64,000 bases of DNA from Elusimicrobiota bacterium (GCA_019135865.1 JAGVVD010000019.1:124001-188000), one strand, 5' to 3'; shown: positions 7,007 to 15,860, counted from the first letter of the stretch. The notes: generated by a model not told the origin, from the letters alone. Numbers and translations are program-made.

Positions 7007-8625
7007 GGCTCGGCCCGTTCCCGTGGAGCGCCCGCGATCACCGCGCGGGCGCTTTCGGCTATCACCACCACGGACAGTACCAGCAGCACCGCGCCTATGG
7101 CCGTTATCAGGTTGAAACCGGAGCGGGCCAGCATGGAGCCGAGGGCCCAGATCGTCATGACCGTCATGAACACGGCGGGCGCTATTATCAGGCCGGTGCG
7201 CTTCACGCCGGTATTCCTGGCCCAGATATAGACTATCACCAGCACCAGCGCCGCCAGCAGCTGGTTGGTCACGCCGAAAAGCGGCCAGACCACTTTCCAG
7301 CAGGGGATAGGCGCGCCATCGGCGCCGGTCATGCGGAGGTTTAGTAGCAGCAGCGGTAGCGCCACCGAGACCGCGGTTGCGATAAGGCGGCTGCGCAGGG
7401 AATTGCCCGCCCCGGCCAGTTCCTGCAGTATGTAGCGCGCGATGCGCGTGGCGCTGTCGAGCGTGGTCAGCATGAAAGCGGAGACGACCAGCAGGCCGAA
7501 TATCGTCCCGGCGCGCTCGCCCAAACCTATCAGCGAAGAGAACCTGCCAAGGCCGGCGGCGAAGATGCGCGCCGGGGCCGCGCCGGTCAGGGAGTCCGAG
7601 GGGGCCAGGAACATTATGGTGCACAGAGCTATCACGGCCACCACCGCCTCCAGTACCATGCCGCCGTAGCCTATGAACTTCGCTTCCGACGGGGCGGCGA
7701 GCTGCTTGGAGGTGGTGCCGGAGGCCACCAGCGAATGGAAGCCGGAGACCGCGCCGCAGGCTATGGTGATGAACAGGAACGGGAACATGCCGCCGAGGGA
7801 CGGGTCCGAGAAGGCCTTGAAGGCCGGCCAGGTCACGGCGTGGCCGCCGAAGAAGATGCCGCCCAGGCCTATGGCGATGGCGGCGTAGAGCAGGTAGCTG
7901 GAAAGATAATCCCTCGGCTGCAGCAGCAGCCAGACGGGGAGTATCGAGGCCGCGAAACAATAGGTCATGAGCACCGCTATCCAGGTCCGCTTGTCGGCGG
8001 CGGGCAGCTGCCAGCGGTAACTCAGGTACATCCCGGCCAGCAGCGCCGCCAGCGAGACGACGGTGCCGGCCTTCAGGCCCGCGCCGCGCCTGTACATCGC
8101 CCAGCCCAGTACGGCGGCCACCGCGATATAGAGGACGCTGGTCTGGGACACGGCCGGTTCGTTGACGAAGGTGTCGGCGGTGAGGTCCGCGAAGACGGTC
8201 ACCACATAGACCAGCGTGAGCCAGGTGAAGAGCAGAAAGAGCTTGTAGGTGCGGCTGTTTATGTATTTGCGCGCCACTTCCGCCACCGACCGGCCCTGGT
8301 GGCGTATGGAGATGATCAGCGCGGAGAGATCGTGCAGGCCTCCGATGAAAACGGTGCCTATCAGTATCCAGAGGGCGGCCGGAAGCCAGCCGAAGGCGGC
8401 CGCCGCTATCAGCGGGCCGACGATGGGGCCGGCCCCGGCTATCGAGGAGAAATGATGGCCGAGCAGGACGAACTTGTTGGCCGGCACATAGTCCACTCCG
8501 TCGGTCATCGTCTTCGAAGGGACGGGTTCGGAGAAGGAAACGGAGTAATTCCGCTCAAGGAAGCCTCCGTAAAAACGGTAGCCGGCCCACAGCAGCGCGA
8601 GGGCGGCCAGGGTGAAAAGTGCCAT
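7003..8625 (-). CDS. cstA: Carbon starvation protein CstA family transporter
   Basis: A 540-residue integral membrane protein with many hydrophobic helices. The CstA signature is clear: DYVPANKFVLLGHHFSSIAG near the N-terminus, GPIVGPLIAA, and SGFHSLVASGTTSKQL in the middle. Family members import peptides or pyruvate under carbon limitation. The start is the ATG at 8625, preceded by AAGGAGA; a longer frame upstream runs into nth and is rejected. It sits 14 bases downstream of nth and probably belongs to the gapN-nth-cstA transcription unit. At about 540 residues it is shorter than the E. coli protein (about 700), like many CstA proteins of other phyla. Confidence 0.92.
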   Translation of the reverse strand: MALFTLAALALLWAGYRFYGGFLERNYSVSFSEPVPSKTMTDGVDYVPANKFVLLGHHFSSIAGAGPIVGPLIAAAAFGWLPAALWILIGTVFIGGLHDLSALIISIRHQGRSVAEVARKYINSRTYKLFLLFTWLTLVYVVTVFADLTADTFVNEPAVSQTSVLYIAVAAVLGWAMYRRGAGLKAGTVVSLAALLAGMYLSYRWQLPAADKRTWIAVLMTYCFAASILPVWLLLQPRDYLSSYLLYAAIAIGLGGIFFGGHAVTWPAFKAFSDPSLGGMFPFLFITIACGAVSGFHSLVASGTTSKQLAAPSEAKFIGYGGMVLEAVVAVIALCTIMFLAPSDSLTGAAPARIFAAGLGRFSSLIGLGERAGTIFGLLVVSAFMLTTLDSATRIARYILQELAGAGNSLRSRLIATAVSVALPLLLLNLRMTGADGAPIPCWKVVWPLFGVTNQLLAALVLVIVYIWARNTGVKRTGLIIAPAVFMTVMTIWALGSMLARSGFNLITAIGAVLLVLSVVVIAESARAVIAGAPRERAEP

Positions 8626-8639
8626 ATAACGGTGTCTCC

Positions 8640-9287
8640 TTATTTTTTTGAAGCCGCCACGCCCCGCTTGGGGCAGTACGGCGAAAGGGCGCATTCGCCG
8701 CAGAGCGGCCTGCGGGCGTCGCAGACGGCGCGGCCGTGCAGCACCAGCGAATGGGCGAACCAGATCCAATGCTCTTTCGGCAGGGCCTTCATCAGGTCCC
8801 GCTCTATCTTTTCCGGGTCCGTGTGGCGGGTCAGGCCCAGCCTGAAGGCCAGGCGCTTCACATGCGTGTCCACGACCACGCCTTCGGCTATGCCGAAGGC
8901 CGTGCCAAGCACGACATTGGCCGTTTTACGTGCCACGCCGCGCAGCGTGAGCAGTTCGTCCATCGTGCGGGGGACTTTGCCGCCGAAACGCTCCGTTATA
9001 GTCCTTGACGATTCTTTCAGCGAGAGGGCCTTGTTCCTGTAGAAACCCGTCGAGCGCACAAGCCGCTCCAGGTCGGGCAGCGGCGCCGCGGCCATGGCGG
9101 CCGGCGCCGGATACTTTTTAAAAAGCGCGGGCGTGGTCATGTTGACGCGCTCGTCGGTGCATTGCGCCGACAATATAGTGGCCATCAGCAGCTGGTACGG
9201 GCTCTTGTGGTCCAGCGAGCAGGTGGCGTCCGGGTAGGCCTTCTTCAGGCCTTTTATTATGCCCGCCAGGCGCGTCTTCTCCGTCAC
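8640..9287 (-). CDS. nth: Endonuclease III (DNA glycosylase/AP lyase)
   Basis: A 215-residue base-excision-repair enzyme that removes oxidised pyrimidines and cleaves the abasic site. The helix-hairpin-helix LRGVARKTANVVLG carries the catalytic Lys121, and Asp140 lies in VVDTHVKRL. The [4Fe-4S] cluster ligands are C189-x6-C196-x2-C199-x5-C205. The start is taken as the GTG at 9287, which overlaps the upstream gene's stop (GTGA) and gives the family's usual N-terminus; the longer frame lacks homology-like sequence. Confidence 0.95.
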   Translation of the reverse strand: MTEKTRLAGIIKGLKKAYPDATCSLDHKSPYQLLMATILSAQCTDERVNMTTPALFKKYPAPAAMAAAPLPDLERLVRSTGFYRNKALSLKESSRTITERFGGKVPRTMDELLTLRGVARKTANVVLGTAFGIAEGVVVDTHVKRLAFRLGLTRHTDPEKIERDLMKALPKEHWIWFAHSLVLHGRAVCDARRPLCGECALSPYCPKRGVAASKK

Positions 9288-10906
9288 AGTATGAAGTCCG
9301 TGGAGAGGAATTTCGACTTGCGGCCGCGCACTATGCCGTTTATGAGTTCCTTGTTGGGGGGCGAATCCTTGGCGGCCACCAGCGTGCGTATGGAGAACAC
9401 CCGCAGGGCGTCCGAGACCGACAGCGTGCCCTCGGCCGAGTCCTTGCGGCCGGTGAACGGCAGCACGTCGGGGCCGCGCTGGCACTGGCTGTTGATATTG
9501 ACGCGGCAGACCTGGTTGACCAGCGTGTCCATCAGCGCGGCCATGCGCTTCTGGTCGTGGCCGAAGATGCTGACCTGCTGGCCGAAGTCGGAATTGACCA
9601 CGTAATCGAGCGGGGCCGAGATGTCGTCGAAGGAGGTCATCGGCACCACGGGTCCGAACTGCTCCTCGCGCCAGAGCCGGGCCTTGCCGTTCACTCCCCA
9701 GAGCACGGCCGGGTAGAAGAAATTGCCGTTATGCGTCCCGCCGTGCGCGTTGACCACTTTCGCGCCGTGCGCCCGGGCGTCCTCTATGGTTTCCTTGAGG
9801 TATTCGATGCGCGAGTCCTCGGGCAGCGGGGTCAGCTTCACTCCCTTCTCCCAGGGCATTCCCATCTTGAGCGACTCCACCTCCCGGACGAACTTCTCCA
9901 GGAAAGCGTCCTTGAACGAGGAGTGGACGAAGAGCATCTTGAGCGCCGTGCAGCGCTGGCCGTTGAACGACAGCGAGCCGGTGACGCATTCCTTGACGGC
10001 CAGGTCCAGGTCGGCGTCCTCCAGGAGTATTCCGGCGTTCTTGGCGTCCAGGCCCAGCGCGCAGCGCAGCCGGTGCGGCTTGGGATGCTGCGAGCGGATG
10101 GCGTCGGCCGCGGCGCTGGACCCGATGAACGCCAGCACGTTGACCCGGCCTGACTTCATGATGGGGCCGATGAGCGTCTTGCCGGAGCCGTAGAGCGTAT
10201 TGACCACGCCGGGGGGGAAGCTGTCGCGGAAGGCCTCGAGCAGCGGCCGGTGCAGCAGGACGCCGTACTTGGCCGGCTTGAAGATGACCGTGTTGCCCAT
10301 GATCAGCGCCGGTATCAGCGTGGTGAAGGTCTCGTTGAGCGGATAATTGTAAGGGCCCATGCAGAGGACCACGCCCAGCGGCGCGCGCTTCACCTGCGCG
10401 ATTATTCCCTGCACCACCTGGAAGCGCGACGAATTGCGGTCGAGCTCCTTCAGCGCGTTTATCGTGTCCACGATATAGTCCACCGTGCGGTCGAATTCCT
10501 TGGCGGAGTCCTCGGCGGACTTGCCTATCTCCCACATCAGCAGGTTGACCACTTCGGCGCGGCGCTTTTTCATCGCTTCGGTGAAGTTCTCCAGGTGCTT
10601 TATGCGGTCCTCGACGGACATCGCCGGCCAGGCGCCGCGTCCTTCGTCGTAGGCCTTTACGGCGGCGTCGAGCGCGGCCAGCGCCTCCTTCTCTCCCAGC
10701 AGGGGGTAGCGGCCCAGCTTCACGCGCTCGAGGCCCTTGCGGCCGTGCAGGCTGACGGGGGAGAGCACCTCGTGGAAAGGGCCCGTCCATTTGAGCAGCT
10801 TGCCGCCGTAGAGATACTCGGCCTGGTCCTGGTATCTGAAAGAGACCTCGGCGGGGATCTCCGATTCTTTCGGGAAAATATCGGCCACTTTTTCCTTTAC
10901 GGTCAT
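9284..10906 (-). CDS. GapN-like NADP-dependent aldehyde dehydrogenase
   Basis: A 540-residue aldehyde dehydrogenase most like non-phosphorylating glyceraldehyde-3-phosphate dehydrogenases, which oxidise G3P to 3-phosphoglycerate and make NADPH. It has CMGPYNYPLNETFTTLIPAL, the cofactor-binding GNTVIFKPAKYGV and the nucleophile Cys in FNGQRCTALK. The usual LELGGK motif with the general-base Glu reads LGLDAKNAGI, so the Glu position is Gly. I have a memory of this variant in a GapN-like subgroup, but cannot confirm it. Substrate is therefore uncertain. Its stop overlaps the nth start. Confidence 0.8.
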   Translation of the reverse strand: MTVKEKVADIFPKESEIPAEVSFRYQDQAEYLYGGKLLKWTGPFHEVLSPVSLHGRKGLERVKLGRYPLLGEKEALAALDAAVKAYDEGRGAWPAMSVEDRIKHLENFTEAMKKRRAEVVNLLMWEIGKSAEDSAKEFDRTVDYIVDTINALKELDRNSSRFQVVQGIIAQVKRAPLGVVLCMGPYNYPLNETFTTLIPALIMGNTVIFKPAKYGVLLHRPLLEAFRDSFPPGVVNTLYGSGKTLIGPIMKSGRVNVLAFIGSSAAADAIRSQHPKPHRLRCALGLDAKNAGILLEDADLDLAVKECVTGSLSFNGQRCTALKMLFVHSSFKDAFLEKFVREVESLKMGMPWEKGVKLTPLPEDSRIEYLKETIEDARAHGAKVVNAHGGTHNGNFFYPAVLWGVNGKARLWREEQFGPVVPMTSFDDISAPLDYVVNSDFGQQVSIFGHDQKRMAALMDTLVNQVCRVNINSQCQRGPDVLPFTGRKDSAEGTLSVSDALRVFSIRTLVAAKDSPPNKELINGIVRGRKSKFLSTDFIL

Positions 10907-10907
10907 G

Positions 10908-12803
10908 TTAAACCCTCCTGCCGCGGGGCCGCAGCCCGGCGAAATAAACGGTCTTACCCCCGAAAACTGCCTTCACCGCGCCGGCGGCGGGCAGGCCGCC
11001 GAACTTTTTCACGAAAGGTATTTCCCTGACGTCCCCGGATTCCCCTGTCGCCTCCAGCAGCCTCCCGCCGCCGGTATAGAACATGACATGGTCTATCTCG
11101 CGCGGCCGGCCTCTGGGCGAGGAGAATATCAGGTCGCCGGGCAGCAGGTCCCGCCAGCGCCGCGACGGGGAGAGCCGCCGCTGGTCGTCGGCGTTGCGCG
11201 GCAGGTCCAGGCCGCGGGTGCGGCAGGCCAGGCTTACCAGTCCCGAGCAGTCCGGGCCGTGATGCGAGCGGCCGCCCCAGAAATACCGGTCGCCAAGGAA
11301 CTGCCTGGCGGCGGCCAGGATGGAGCGCCGGAGGGCGGCCTCGCTCTTCTCCGCCGGCGGGAAAGGAACGCAGTCGGCCCTTTTTACCGGCGTCAGCCGT
11401 CCGCCGGCCAGCCAGGCGCGCAGCCGGCCTTTCCCGGCGGGCGCGGCGTAGAAGCGAGTTCCGATGGAGAGAGAAAGTCGTTCTCCGCCGCATACCGCCG
11501 CGGCGGATTTCGCGGCCACGCAGTAATTGGGCGGCGGCAGCGGATCGGCGCGCAGCGAGGCGGAGCGCACGAAACCGGCGTAGCAGCCCGACGGGCCGCG
11601 ATAAGGGCCCGACTTGTGCGGCTGCTCCAGCGCCTCCACCCTGGTCCAGCCGCGCGACCGGGAGAGCGGGCGTACTGCCTCGTTCATCAGCAGTTGCGAT
11701 TCTATCCTCTTCTTTTTCTGGGCCGGGGTGAAGGCCGGCGAGGAGTAGAGCGATTCCACGGGCGCGGCGACGGCCGCGAAGACGGCCGGGTCGCGGACAA
11801 TGATATAGGCCGCGCCGAACTTGTTGCGGAACCAGGCCCGGGCGAACTCCTCCCGGCGGTAGGTCCGCTCGGCGCGGCCGGTCTTAACGGCCGGGTCGTT
11901 GCAGACGGCGTTGCCGCGCGCGTCGAAGCCCTTTATCAGGACGAAATGGCCGCGCGTGCCCTTTTTAAGCGGCGAGCCGCGCAGCTCTCCCGGCCCGAAG
12001 GTCAGGCTGGCGGCCAGCGGCAGGCCGCGCCGCAGCACGGCCTCGGCCTCGGCGAAAGTGTTGAAGCGGGTGTACCAGGCCGCGGCGCCGCTCAGCGAGG
12101 CCGCGCGCGCGTTGAGCGTCCAGTTGCCGTAAATATCGGCCGCCCTGTCCCTGGCCGCGGCGGCCTGGCGCAGCGGCTCCGTCGGCAGGCCTATGGCGGA
12201 GAGCGCCATCGAGGCCGATACGGGGCTGCACATATCCTTGCAGCGCGGATGGGTAAGCCTCATCTGCGAGACGGGTTTTACCTTGAGCGAAAAAGCGCCG
12301 GCATACGGCCCGCGGTCCAGGGCGGCGGCGGAATAAGGAAGGGAGACGTCTGTCAGGCAGACGGCGGCCAGGACCAGCTCCGCCCGCGAGCCGGCCGGGC
12401 CGGAGAAGACGAAGCGCAGCCTGAAGGCCGCGGCTTTCCGGGTCAGCTTGAGCAGGTCCTGACCTACCTCTCCCTGAGGCAGCGGCCTGGAGGGAACGCT
12501 GGAGCCTTCCGCGCCGCGCAGTTCCGCCATGGCGAACCACGGCGACCATTTTTTCTGCAGGACGGAGACTTCGGCGCGCAGCGAGCCCGCGCCTTTGACC
12601 GAAGCGTTGACGGAGAGCACCAGCTGGTCGAAAAGCAGGGGCGCCGCGGCGGCGGGGGAGGAGAGGGCGGACTTGCCGGAGCCTCCGCGCAGTACGGGGC
12701 GTCCGGAAGCGGGGACGGACGCTCGGCCGGTGGTCCGCCAGCCGGCGAAGTCTGACGGCAGCGCGTAGAGAACGGTGCGGGAGCGTGTCGGGTCTTTTAT
12801 CAT
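10908..12803 (-). CDS. Double cysteine peptidase: C39-like domain plus NlpC/P60 domain
   Basis: A 631-residue protein. Residues about 200-350 form a Peptidase_C39_2-like domain: Cys in KDMCSPVSASMAL, His in GHFVLIKGFD, and Asp in NDPAV. A middle region (about 400-480) looks like an SH3-type wall-binding module. The last 140 residues are NlpC/P60: Cys in PDCSGLVSLACR and His in REIDHVMFYTG. NlpC/P60 enzymes cut peptidoglycan stem peptides. No clear signal peptide is seen at the N-terminus (MIKDPTRSRTVLYALPSDFAG), so its location is uncertain. Start ATG at 12803 follows GAGGGG. Confidence 0.8.
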   Translation of the reverse strand: MIKDPTRSRTVLYALPSDFAGWRTTGRASVPASGRPVLRGGSGKSALSSPAAAAPLLFDQLVLSVNASVKGAGSLRAEVSVLQKKWSPWFAMAELRGAEGSSVPSRPLPQGEVGQDLLKLTRKAAAFRLRFVFSGPAGSRAELVLAAVCLTDVSLPYSAAALDRGPYAGAFSLKVKPVSQMRLTHPRCKDMCSPVSASMALSAIGLPTEPLRQAAAARDRAADIYGNWTLNARAASLSGAAAWYTRFNTFAEAEAVLRRGLPLAASLTFGPGELRGSPLKKGTRGHFVLIKGFDARGNAVCNDPAVKTGRAERTYRREEFARAWFRNKFGAAYIIVRDPAVFAAVAAPVESLYSSPAFTPAQKKKRIESQLLMNEAVRPLSRSRGWTRVEALEQPHKSGPYRGPSGCYAGFVRSASLRADPLPPPNYCVAAKSAAAVCGGERLSLSIGTRFYAAPAGKGRLRAWLAGGRLTPVKRADCVPFPPAEKSEAALRRSILAAARQFLGDRYFWGGRSHHGPDCSGLVSLACRTRGLDLPRNADDQRRLSPSRRWRDLLPGDLIFSSPRGRPREIDHVMFYTGGGRLLEATGESGDVREIPFVKKFGGLPAAGAVKAVFGGKTVYFAGLRPRGRRV

Positions 12804-12866
12804 ATGTCCCCTCGGTGAGATATTATCAAATATGGCGACGGCGGGCCTCCGCCCTCCCGCTTATGT

Positions 12867-12872
12867 TAAAAT
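12867..12872 (+). promoter_or_regulatory. -10 box, leaderless start of SMR gene
   Basis: TAAAAT lies exactly six bases before the ATG at 12879. With no 5' leader, there is no room for the guanidine riboswitch that often controls this family. Confidence 0.6.
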
Positions 12873-12878
12873 CTCGGC

Positions 12879-13202
12879 ATGACACCGTGGCTTTATCTCG
12901 CGGCGGCCGGCGTGATGGAGATCGCCTGGGCCGTCGGCCTCAAGTTCACGCACGGCTTCACCCGGCTCTGGCCCAGCGTCTGGACGCTGGGCACCATGGC
13001 GCTGAGCATCTACCTGCTCTCGCTGGCGGTGCGCTCGCTGCCCATCGGCACGGCCTACGCCGTCTGGACGGGTATAGGCGCGGCAGGCACGGCCGCCGCA
13101 GGCATGCTCTTCCTTGGCGAGCCGCGGGAGTGGGTGAAAGTCTTCTGTATCTTCCTGATACTGGCGGGGATAGCGGGATTAAGACTGTTCTCGAGGTCCT
13201 GA
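12879..13202 (+). CDS. sugE: Gdx/SugE-type SMR exporter (guanidinium)
   Basis: A 107-residue protein with four membrane helices. It matches the SugE/Gdx branch of small multidrug resistance transporters rather than EmrE: VMEIAWAVGLKFTHGFTRLW, SLPIGTAYAVWTGIGAAG and a final LAGIAGLRLF. The essential Glu (residue 14) that couples proton and substrate is present. Gdx proteins export guanidinium in exchange for protons, working as antiparallel dimers in the inner membrane. It is a single-gene unit here, facing a lipoprotein gene. Confidence 0.93.
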   Translation: MTPWLYLAAAGVMEIAWAVGLKFTHGFTRLWPSVWTLGTMALSIYLLSLAVRSLPIGTAYAVWTGIGAAGTAAAGMLFLGEPREWVKVFCIFLILAGIAGLRLFSRS

Positions 13203-13206
13203 AAGC

Positions 13207-13734
13207 TCAGAGCCTGCCTATCACGTCGTAGACCAGCCTGACATTGACCCGCCGCATGGCGGCCAGCAGGCCGGCTTCCGTCGCGTCCGTGCCGCCCGTC
13301 ACGGGAACGGGTTCTTTTTCGGCGTATTCCTTCTCGAAAAGCCGCGTCCCGTCGCGGTAAAGCGAGGCCTTCAGCCGTATCTCGGCCGAAGGGCCCGCGC
13401 GGAAATCCCGCAGGCTGGTCCGCAGGACCAGCGCTCCGCCTTCTTCTATCCCGAACCCGGCCTCCCTGAGTTCCGCCTCTATCGAGGAGGAGACCCAGAG
13501 AGGCACGTTCTGTCCGGGGGCGCTTATGGGGGCTTTGCCGAAGAAGGAGGCCTTTTTCCCCAGCCCCTTGTCGGCGCGTTCGTCCTCCACCGCCGCCAGG
13601 CTTATGCGGTGGCCGGTGCCCGCCGGCACGCCGGGGAAGTCCGGCGCGTAACGCAGGGTTATCTCCTTGGGGCCGGCGCAGGCCTGCAGGGCCAGCGCGG
13701 CGGATATCAGTATAAGCCGGCGGTATGTTCTCAT
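13207..13734 (-). CDS. Putative lipoprotein
   Basis: A 175-residue protein with a lipoprotein signal peptide (LILISAALALQACAG: lipobox LQAC). The mature part has no family I can name with confidence; stretches such as RISLAAVEDERADKGLG, with a later LWVSSSIEAELREAGF, recall YajG-like lipoproteins. The start at 13734 (MRTYRRLI) is chosen because a longer frame would run through the tRNA-Pro gene. It faces the SMR gene; the stops are five bases apart. Confidence 0.65.
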   Translation of the reverse strand: MRTYRRLILISAALALQACAGPKEITLRYAPDFPGVPAGTGHRISLAAVEDERADKGLGKKASFFGKAPISAPGQNVPLWVSSSIEAELREAGFGIEEGGALVLRTSLRDFRAGPSAEIRLKASLYRDGTRLFEKEYAEKEPVPVTGGTDATEAGLLAAMRRVNVRLVYDVIGRL

Positions 13735-13740
13735 AAGATC

Positions 13741-13814
13741 TGGTCGGGGCACCGGGAATCGAACCCAGGACTCATGCTCCCAAAGCACGCGTGATGCCAC
13801 TTCACCATGCCCCG
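13741..13814 (-). tRNA. tRNA-Pro (anticodon TGG)
   Basis: Reading the minus strand, the acceptor arms CGGGGCA / TGCCCCG pair, the anticodon stem CGTGC/GCATG (one G-U) holds loop TTTGGGA with anticodon TGG, and the T arm contains GGTTCGATTCC. CCA is encoded at the 3' end. It lies just upstream of the lipoprotein gene. Confidence 0.95.
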
Positions 13815-13839
13815 CTGGTGATATTCTACTAAATAGGGG

Positions 13840-15144
13840 TCAGGAGTCCTTGCTTATGTAGGCTTCGAGCAGTTTGTGGCGGCGGGTCTTTCGCACCAGT
13901 ATCGTCAGTCCTTCGAGCTTGAGCAGTTCGCTGCCCCTGGGCGGGCGGCCCAGCCTGCGCTCGACCCAGAAAGCGAGGATATCGTTCTCGGCGGGAGTGG
14001 GCAGGCGCAGGCGGCGGAAGACGTCCTTTATCTTCGAGGCCCCGCCGGCGATGAGTCCTTCGCCGCTGGGATAGAGATGCGCCGGCAGACGGTCGTACTC
14101 GTCGCCTATATCCCCGGTCAGCTGATGTATGATATCTTCCAGCGTCAGCAGGCCCAGTACCCGCCCGCCGTCCCCCGTGACCACGGCCATGTGTATGTTG
14201 CCTTTGATCATCTTCTCCAGCGCTTTCGACGCCGTCATGCCGCAGGGCAGTTTCTCTATCGGTCTGGCGATGGAGGCCACCGTGCCGCCCTGCGCCCCCA
14301 TTTTGAGCGCCGTGACGATGTCCTTGAAATTGATGTAGCCCTTTATGTTCTCCGGCTCGCCCTCCGCGGCGGTCACGGGGAAGCGCGTGTGCAGGTCCAT
14401 ATGCGCCCGCAGCAGGGCCTCGGTCAGTGTCAGGGTGATGGGAATATAGGAGATGGCCGGCGGGGGGATCAGTAATTCCCCGATCTTCTTCGTCGAAAGC
14501 CCGGCGGCGGACGAGACTATCCGCTCCTCGACCGGGCCTATCAGTTTCTGCTCGAGGGCCTGCGCCGCCGCGGCCCGCATCTCCTGGACGGAAGCCCTCT
14601 CCTCGCGGTGCTCCGAGCGGGGAAGCAGAGCGGAAGCCAGCCTGACCGCGGCCTTGGTGACCTTCTCCATCCCGCGTACCACGGGGTAGACCACCGAGTA
14701 AAGGAGGCGCATCGCAGGGGAGACGCGCAGCAGGACGAGCTCCTTGTTCTCTATCGCGAAGACCTTGGGCACCAGCTCGCCGAACATTATGGTGATGGCG
14801 CTCAGGGGCAGGACGAACAGGGTCAGGGCCACTATGTCGGCCGCGCGGGGGCTGAGCGCGAAACGGTCCGCGAGCAGCGGGGCGAAGGATTCGTTGATCC
14901 CGGCCCCGCCCGTGGCGGCCGCTATGGCGCCGAAGAGCGTTATGCCCAGTTGTATCACGGAGAAAGAGGCTTCCAGCCTGCTCTTCATGAACAGGGCCGC
15001 CGCGGCCCCGGGCGCCCTTTTCCCGGAAAGCTCGGCGAGCCTGGCCTTGGAGATCGAGGCCAGGGCCATCTCGTAGGCGGCGAAAACGGCGTTGAACGCC
15101 AGCATCGCCGCGATTATCAGCAGTTCCGGCAGAAAATCTGTCAT
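13840..15144 (-). CDS. CNNM/CorC-type transporter (DUF21-CBS-CorC_HlyC)
   Basis: A 434-residue membrane protein. Residues 1-190 form the DUF21/CNNM membrane domain (AYEMALASISKARLAELS, FSVIQLGITLFGAI, IMFGELVPKVFAI). A CBS pair follows (about 215-340; ISYIPITLTLTEAL, HMAVVTGDGGRVLGLLTLED), then a CorC_HlyC domain (about 350-430). The family is linked to Mg2+ or other divalent-cation export; earlier names were hemolysin C. The CBS pair would sense nucleotides. The start at 15144 has no SD but a TATACT box about 20 bases upstream. Confidence 0.9.
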   Translation of the reverse strand: MTDFLPELLIIAAMLAFNAVFAAYEMALASISKARLAELSGKRAPGAAAALFMKSRLEASFSVIQLGITLFGAIAAATGGAGINESFAPLLADRFALSPRAADIVALTLFVLPLSAITIMFGELVPKVFAIENKELVLLRVSPAMRLLYSVVYPVVRGMEKVTKAAVRLASALLPRSEHREERASVQEMRAAAAQALEQKLIGPVEERIVSSAAGLSTKKIGELLIPPPAISYIPITLTLTEALLRAHMDLHTRFPVTAAEGEPENIKGYINFKDIVTALKMGAQGGTVASIARPIEKLPCGMTASKALEKMIKGNIHMAVVTGDGGRVLGLLTLEDIIHQLTGDIGDEYDRLPAHLYPSGEGLIAGGASKIKDVFRRLRLPTPAENDILAFWVERRLGRPPRGSELLKLEGLTILVRKTRRHKLLEAYISKDS

Positions 15145-15192
15145 TTGTCTGTAAGCCCCGTGAAAGTATATAATATTAATGGCGTTTCATAT

Positions 15193-15266
15193 TCCGGGAT
15201 AGTGTAACGGTAGCACGAGAGACTCTGAATCTCTTTGTCTAGGTTCGAATCCTAGTCCCGGAGCCA
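15193..15266 (+). tRNA. tRNA-Gln (anticodon CTG)
   Basis: Acceptor arms TCCGGGA / TCCCGGA pair; the anticodon stem AGAGA/TCTCT holds loop CTCTGAA with anticodon CTG; the T arm has AGGTTCGAATCCT. CCA is encoded. A TATAAT-like box lies near 15168. Confidence 0.95.
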
Positions 15267-15276
15267 AGTTTTAAAG

Positions 15277-15305
15277 GCCCTGGCAACCATGCCGGGGCTT
15301 TTTTT
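15277..15305 (+). terminator. Rho-independent terminator after tRNA-Gln
   Basis: GCCCTGGCA - ACCA - TGCCGGGGC (one G-T) is followed by seven T. Confidence 0.9.
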
Positions 15306-15329
15306 GTATATTTTCATTGTCGAGGCGAA

Positions 15330-15815
15330 ATGAGGATAGATTACCTGGCCGATCACAAAGACCTTGTCCCCGCGATAGCGAAGTGGTTCTTCGGGGAATG
15401 GTCTTGCTTCTATCCCGGAAAGGGGCTGAAGGACTTCAAGGCGATGGTGCTTGAACGCGCCAACAGGGACCGCCTGCCTCTTGCCCTGGTGGCCATGGAA
15501 GGGACGGAACTGCTCGGGATAGGCTGCCTGAAGGCGAAGGACATGGAAACGCGCCCGGAGCTGACCCCCTGGCTGGCCGGGATGTACGTGGCCAGGGAGC
15601 GGCGTGGGCGCGGCATAGGCGCGGCGCTGGTGCGCGCGGTGGAGGAGAACGCCGCCCGGCTCGGTATAGCGAAGCTCTATCTGCATACGCCGAAATCCGC
15701 GCATTTTTACGCGCGTCTTGGCTGGAAGGCAAGGGAAGTCGCGGAGTATTGCGGCGTCACCGTCACTATCATGGAAAAAGAACTCACCGCATTGAAAGGT
15801 CCCGGCCGGGAGTAA
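15330..15815 (+). CDS. GNAT-family N-acetyltransferase
   Basis: A 161-residue single-domain acetyltransferase. The acetyl-CoA motif A is clear (MYVARERRGRGIGAALVRAV, with the R/Q-x-x-G-x-G/A loop), and motif B appears as LHTPKSAHFYARLGW. The substrate cannot be predicted. A TATATT box lies near 15308 and the start has GAGGCG upstream. It is a single-gene unit between two terminators. Confidence 0.85.
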   Translation: MRIDYLADHKDLVPAIAKWFFGEWSCFYPGKGLKDFKAMVLERANRDRLPLALVAMEGTELLGIGCLKAKDMETRPELTPWLAGMYVARERRGRGIGAALVRAVEENAARLGIAKLYLHTPKSAHFYARLGWKAREVAEYCGVTVTIMEKELTALKGPGRE

Positions 15816-15820
15816 AAAGG

Positions 15821-15852
15821 GGCCGGGGTTTTACCCATATGGAACCCCGGCC
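15821..15852 (+). terminator. Hairpin after the GNAT gene
   Basis: GGCCGGGGTT and AACCCCGGCC flank a 12-base loop. It lacks its own T-run and is followed by the next terminator. Confidence 0.5.
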
Positions 15853-15860
15853 CGGCGAGA

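Noticed and set aside
10905-12755. 616-codon open frame on the plus strand opposite the double peptidase
   Set aside because: Shadow frame in GC-rich DNA; the minus-strand gene has clear catalytic motifs.
12840-12878. Guanidine riboswitch upstream of the Gdx/SugE gene
   Set aside because: The -10 box lies six bases before the ATG, leaving no leader.
13735-13800. Longer start for the lipoprotein at 13207
   Set aside because: It would be translated from the tRNA-Pro sequence; the signal peptide begins at 13734.
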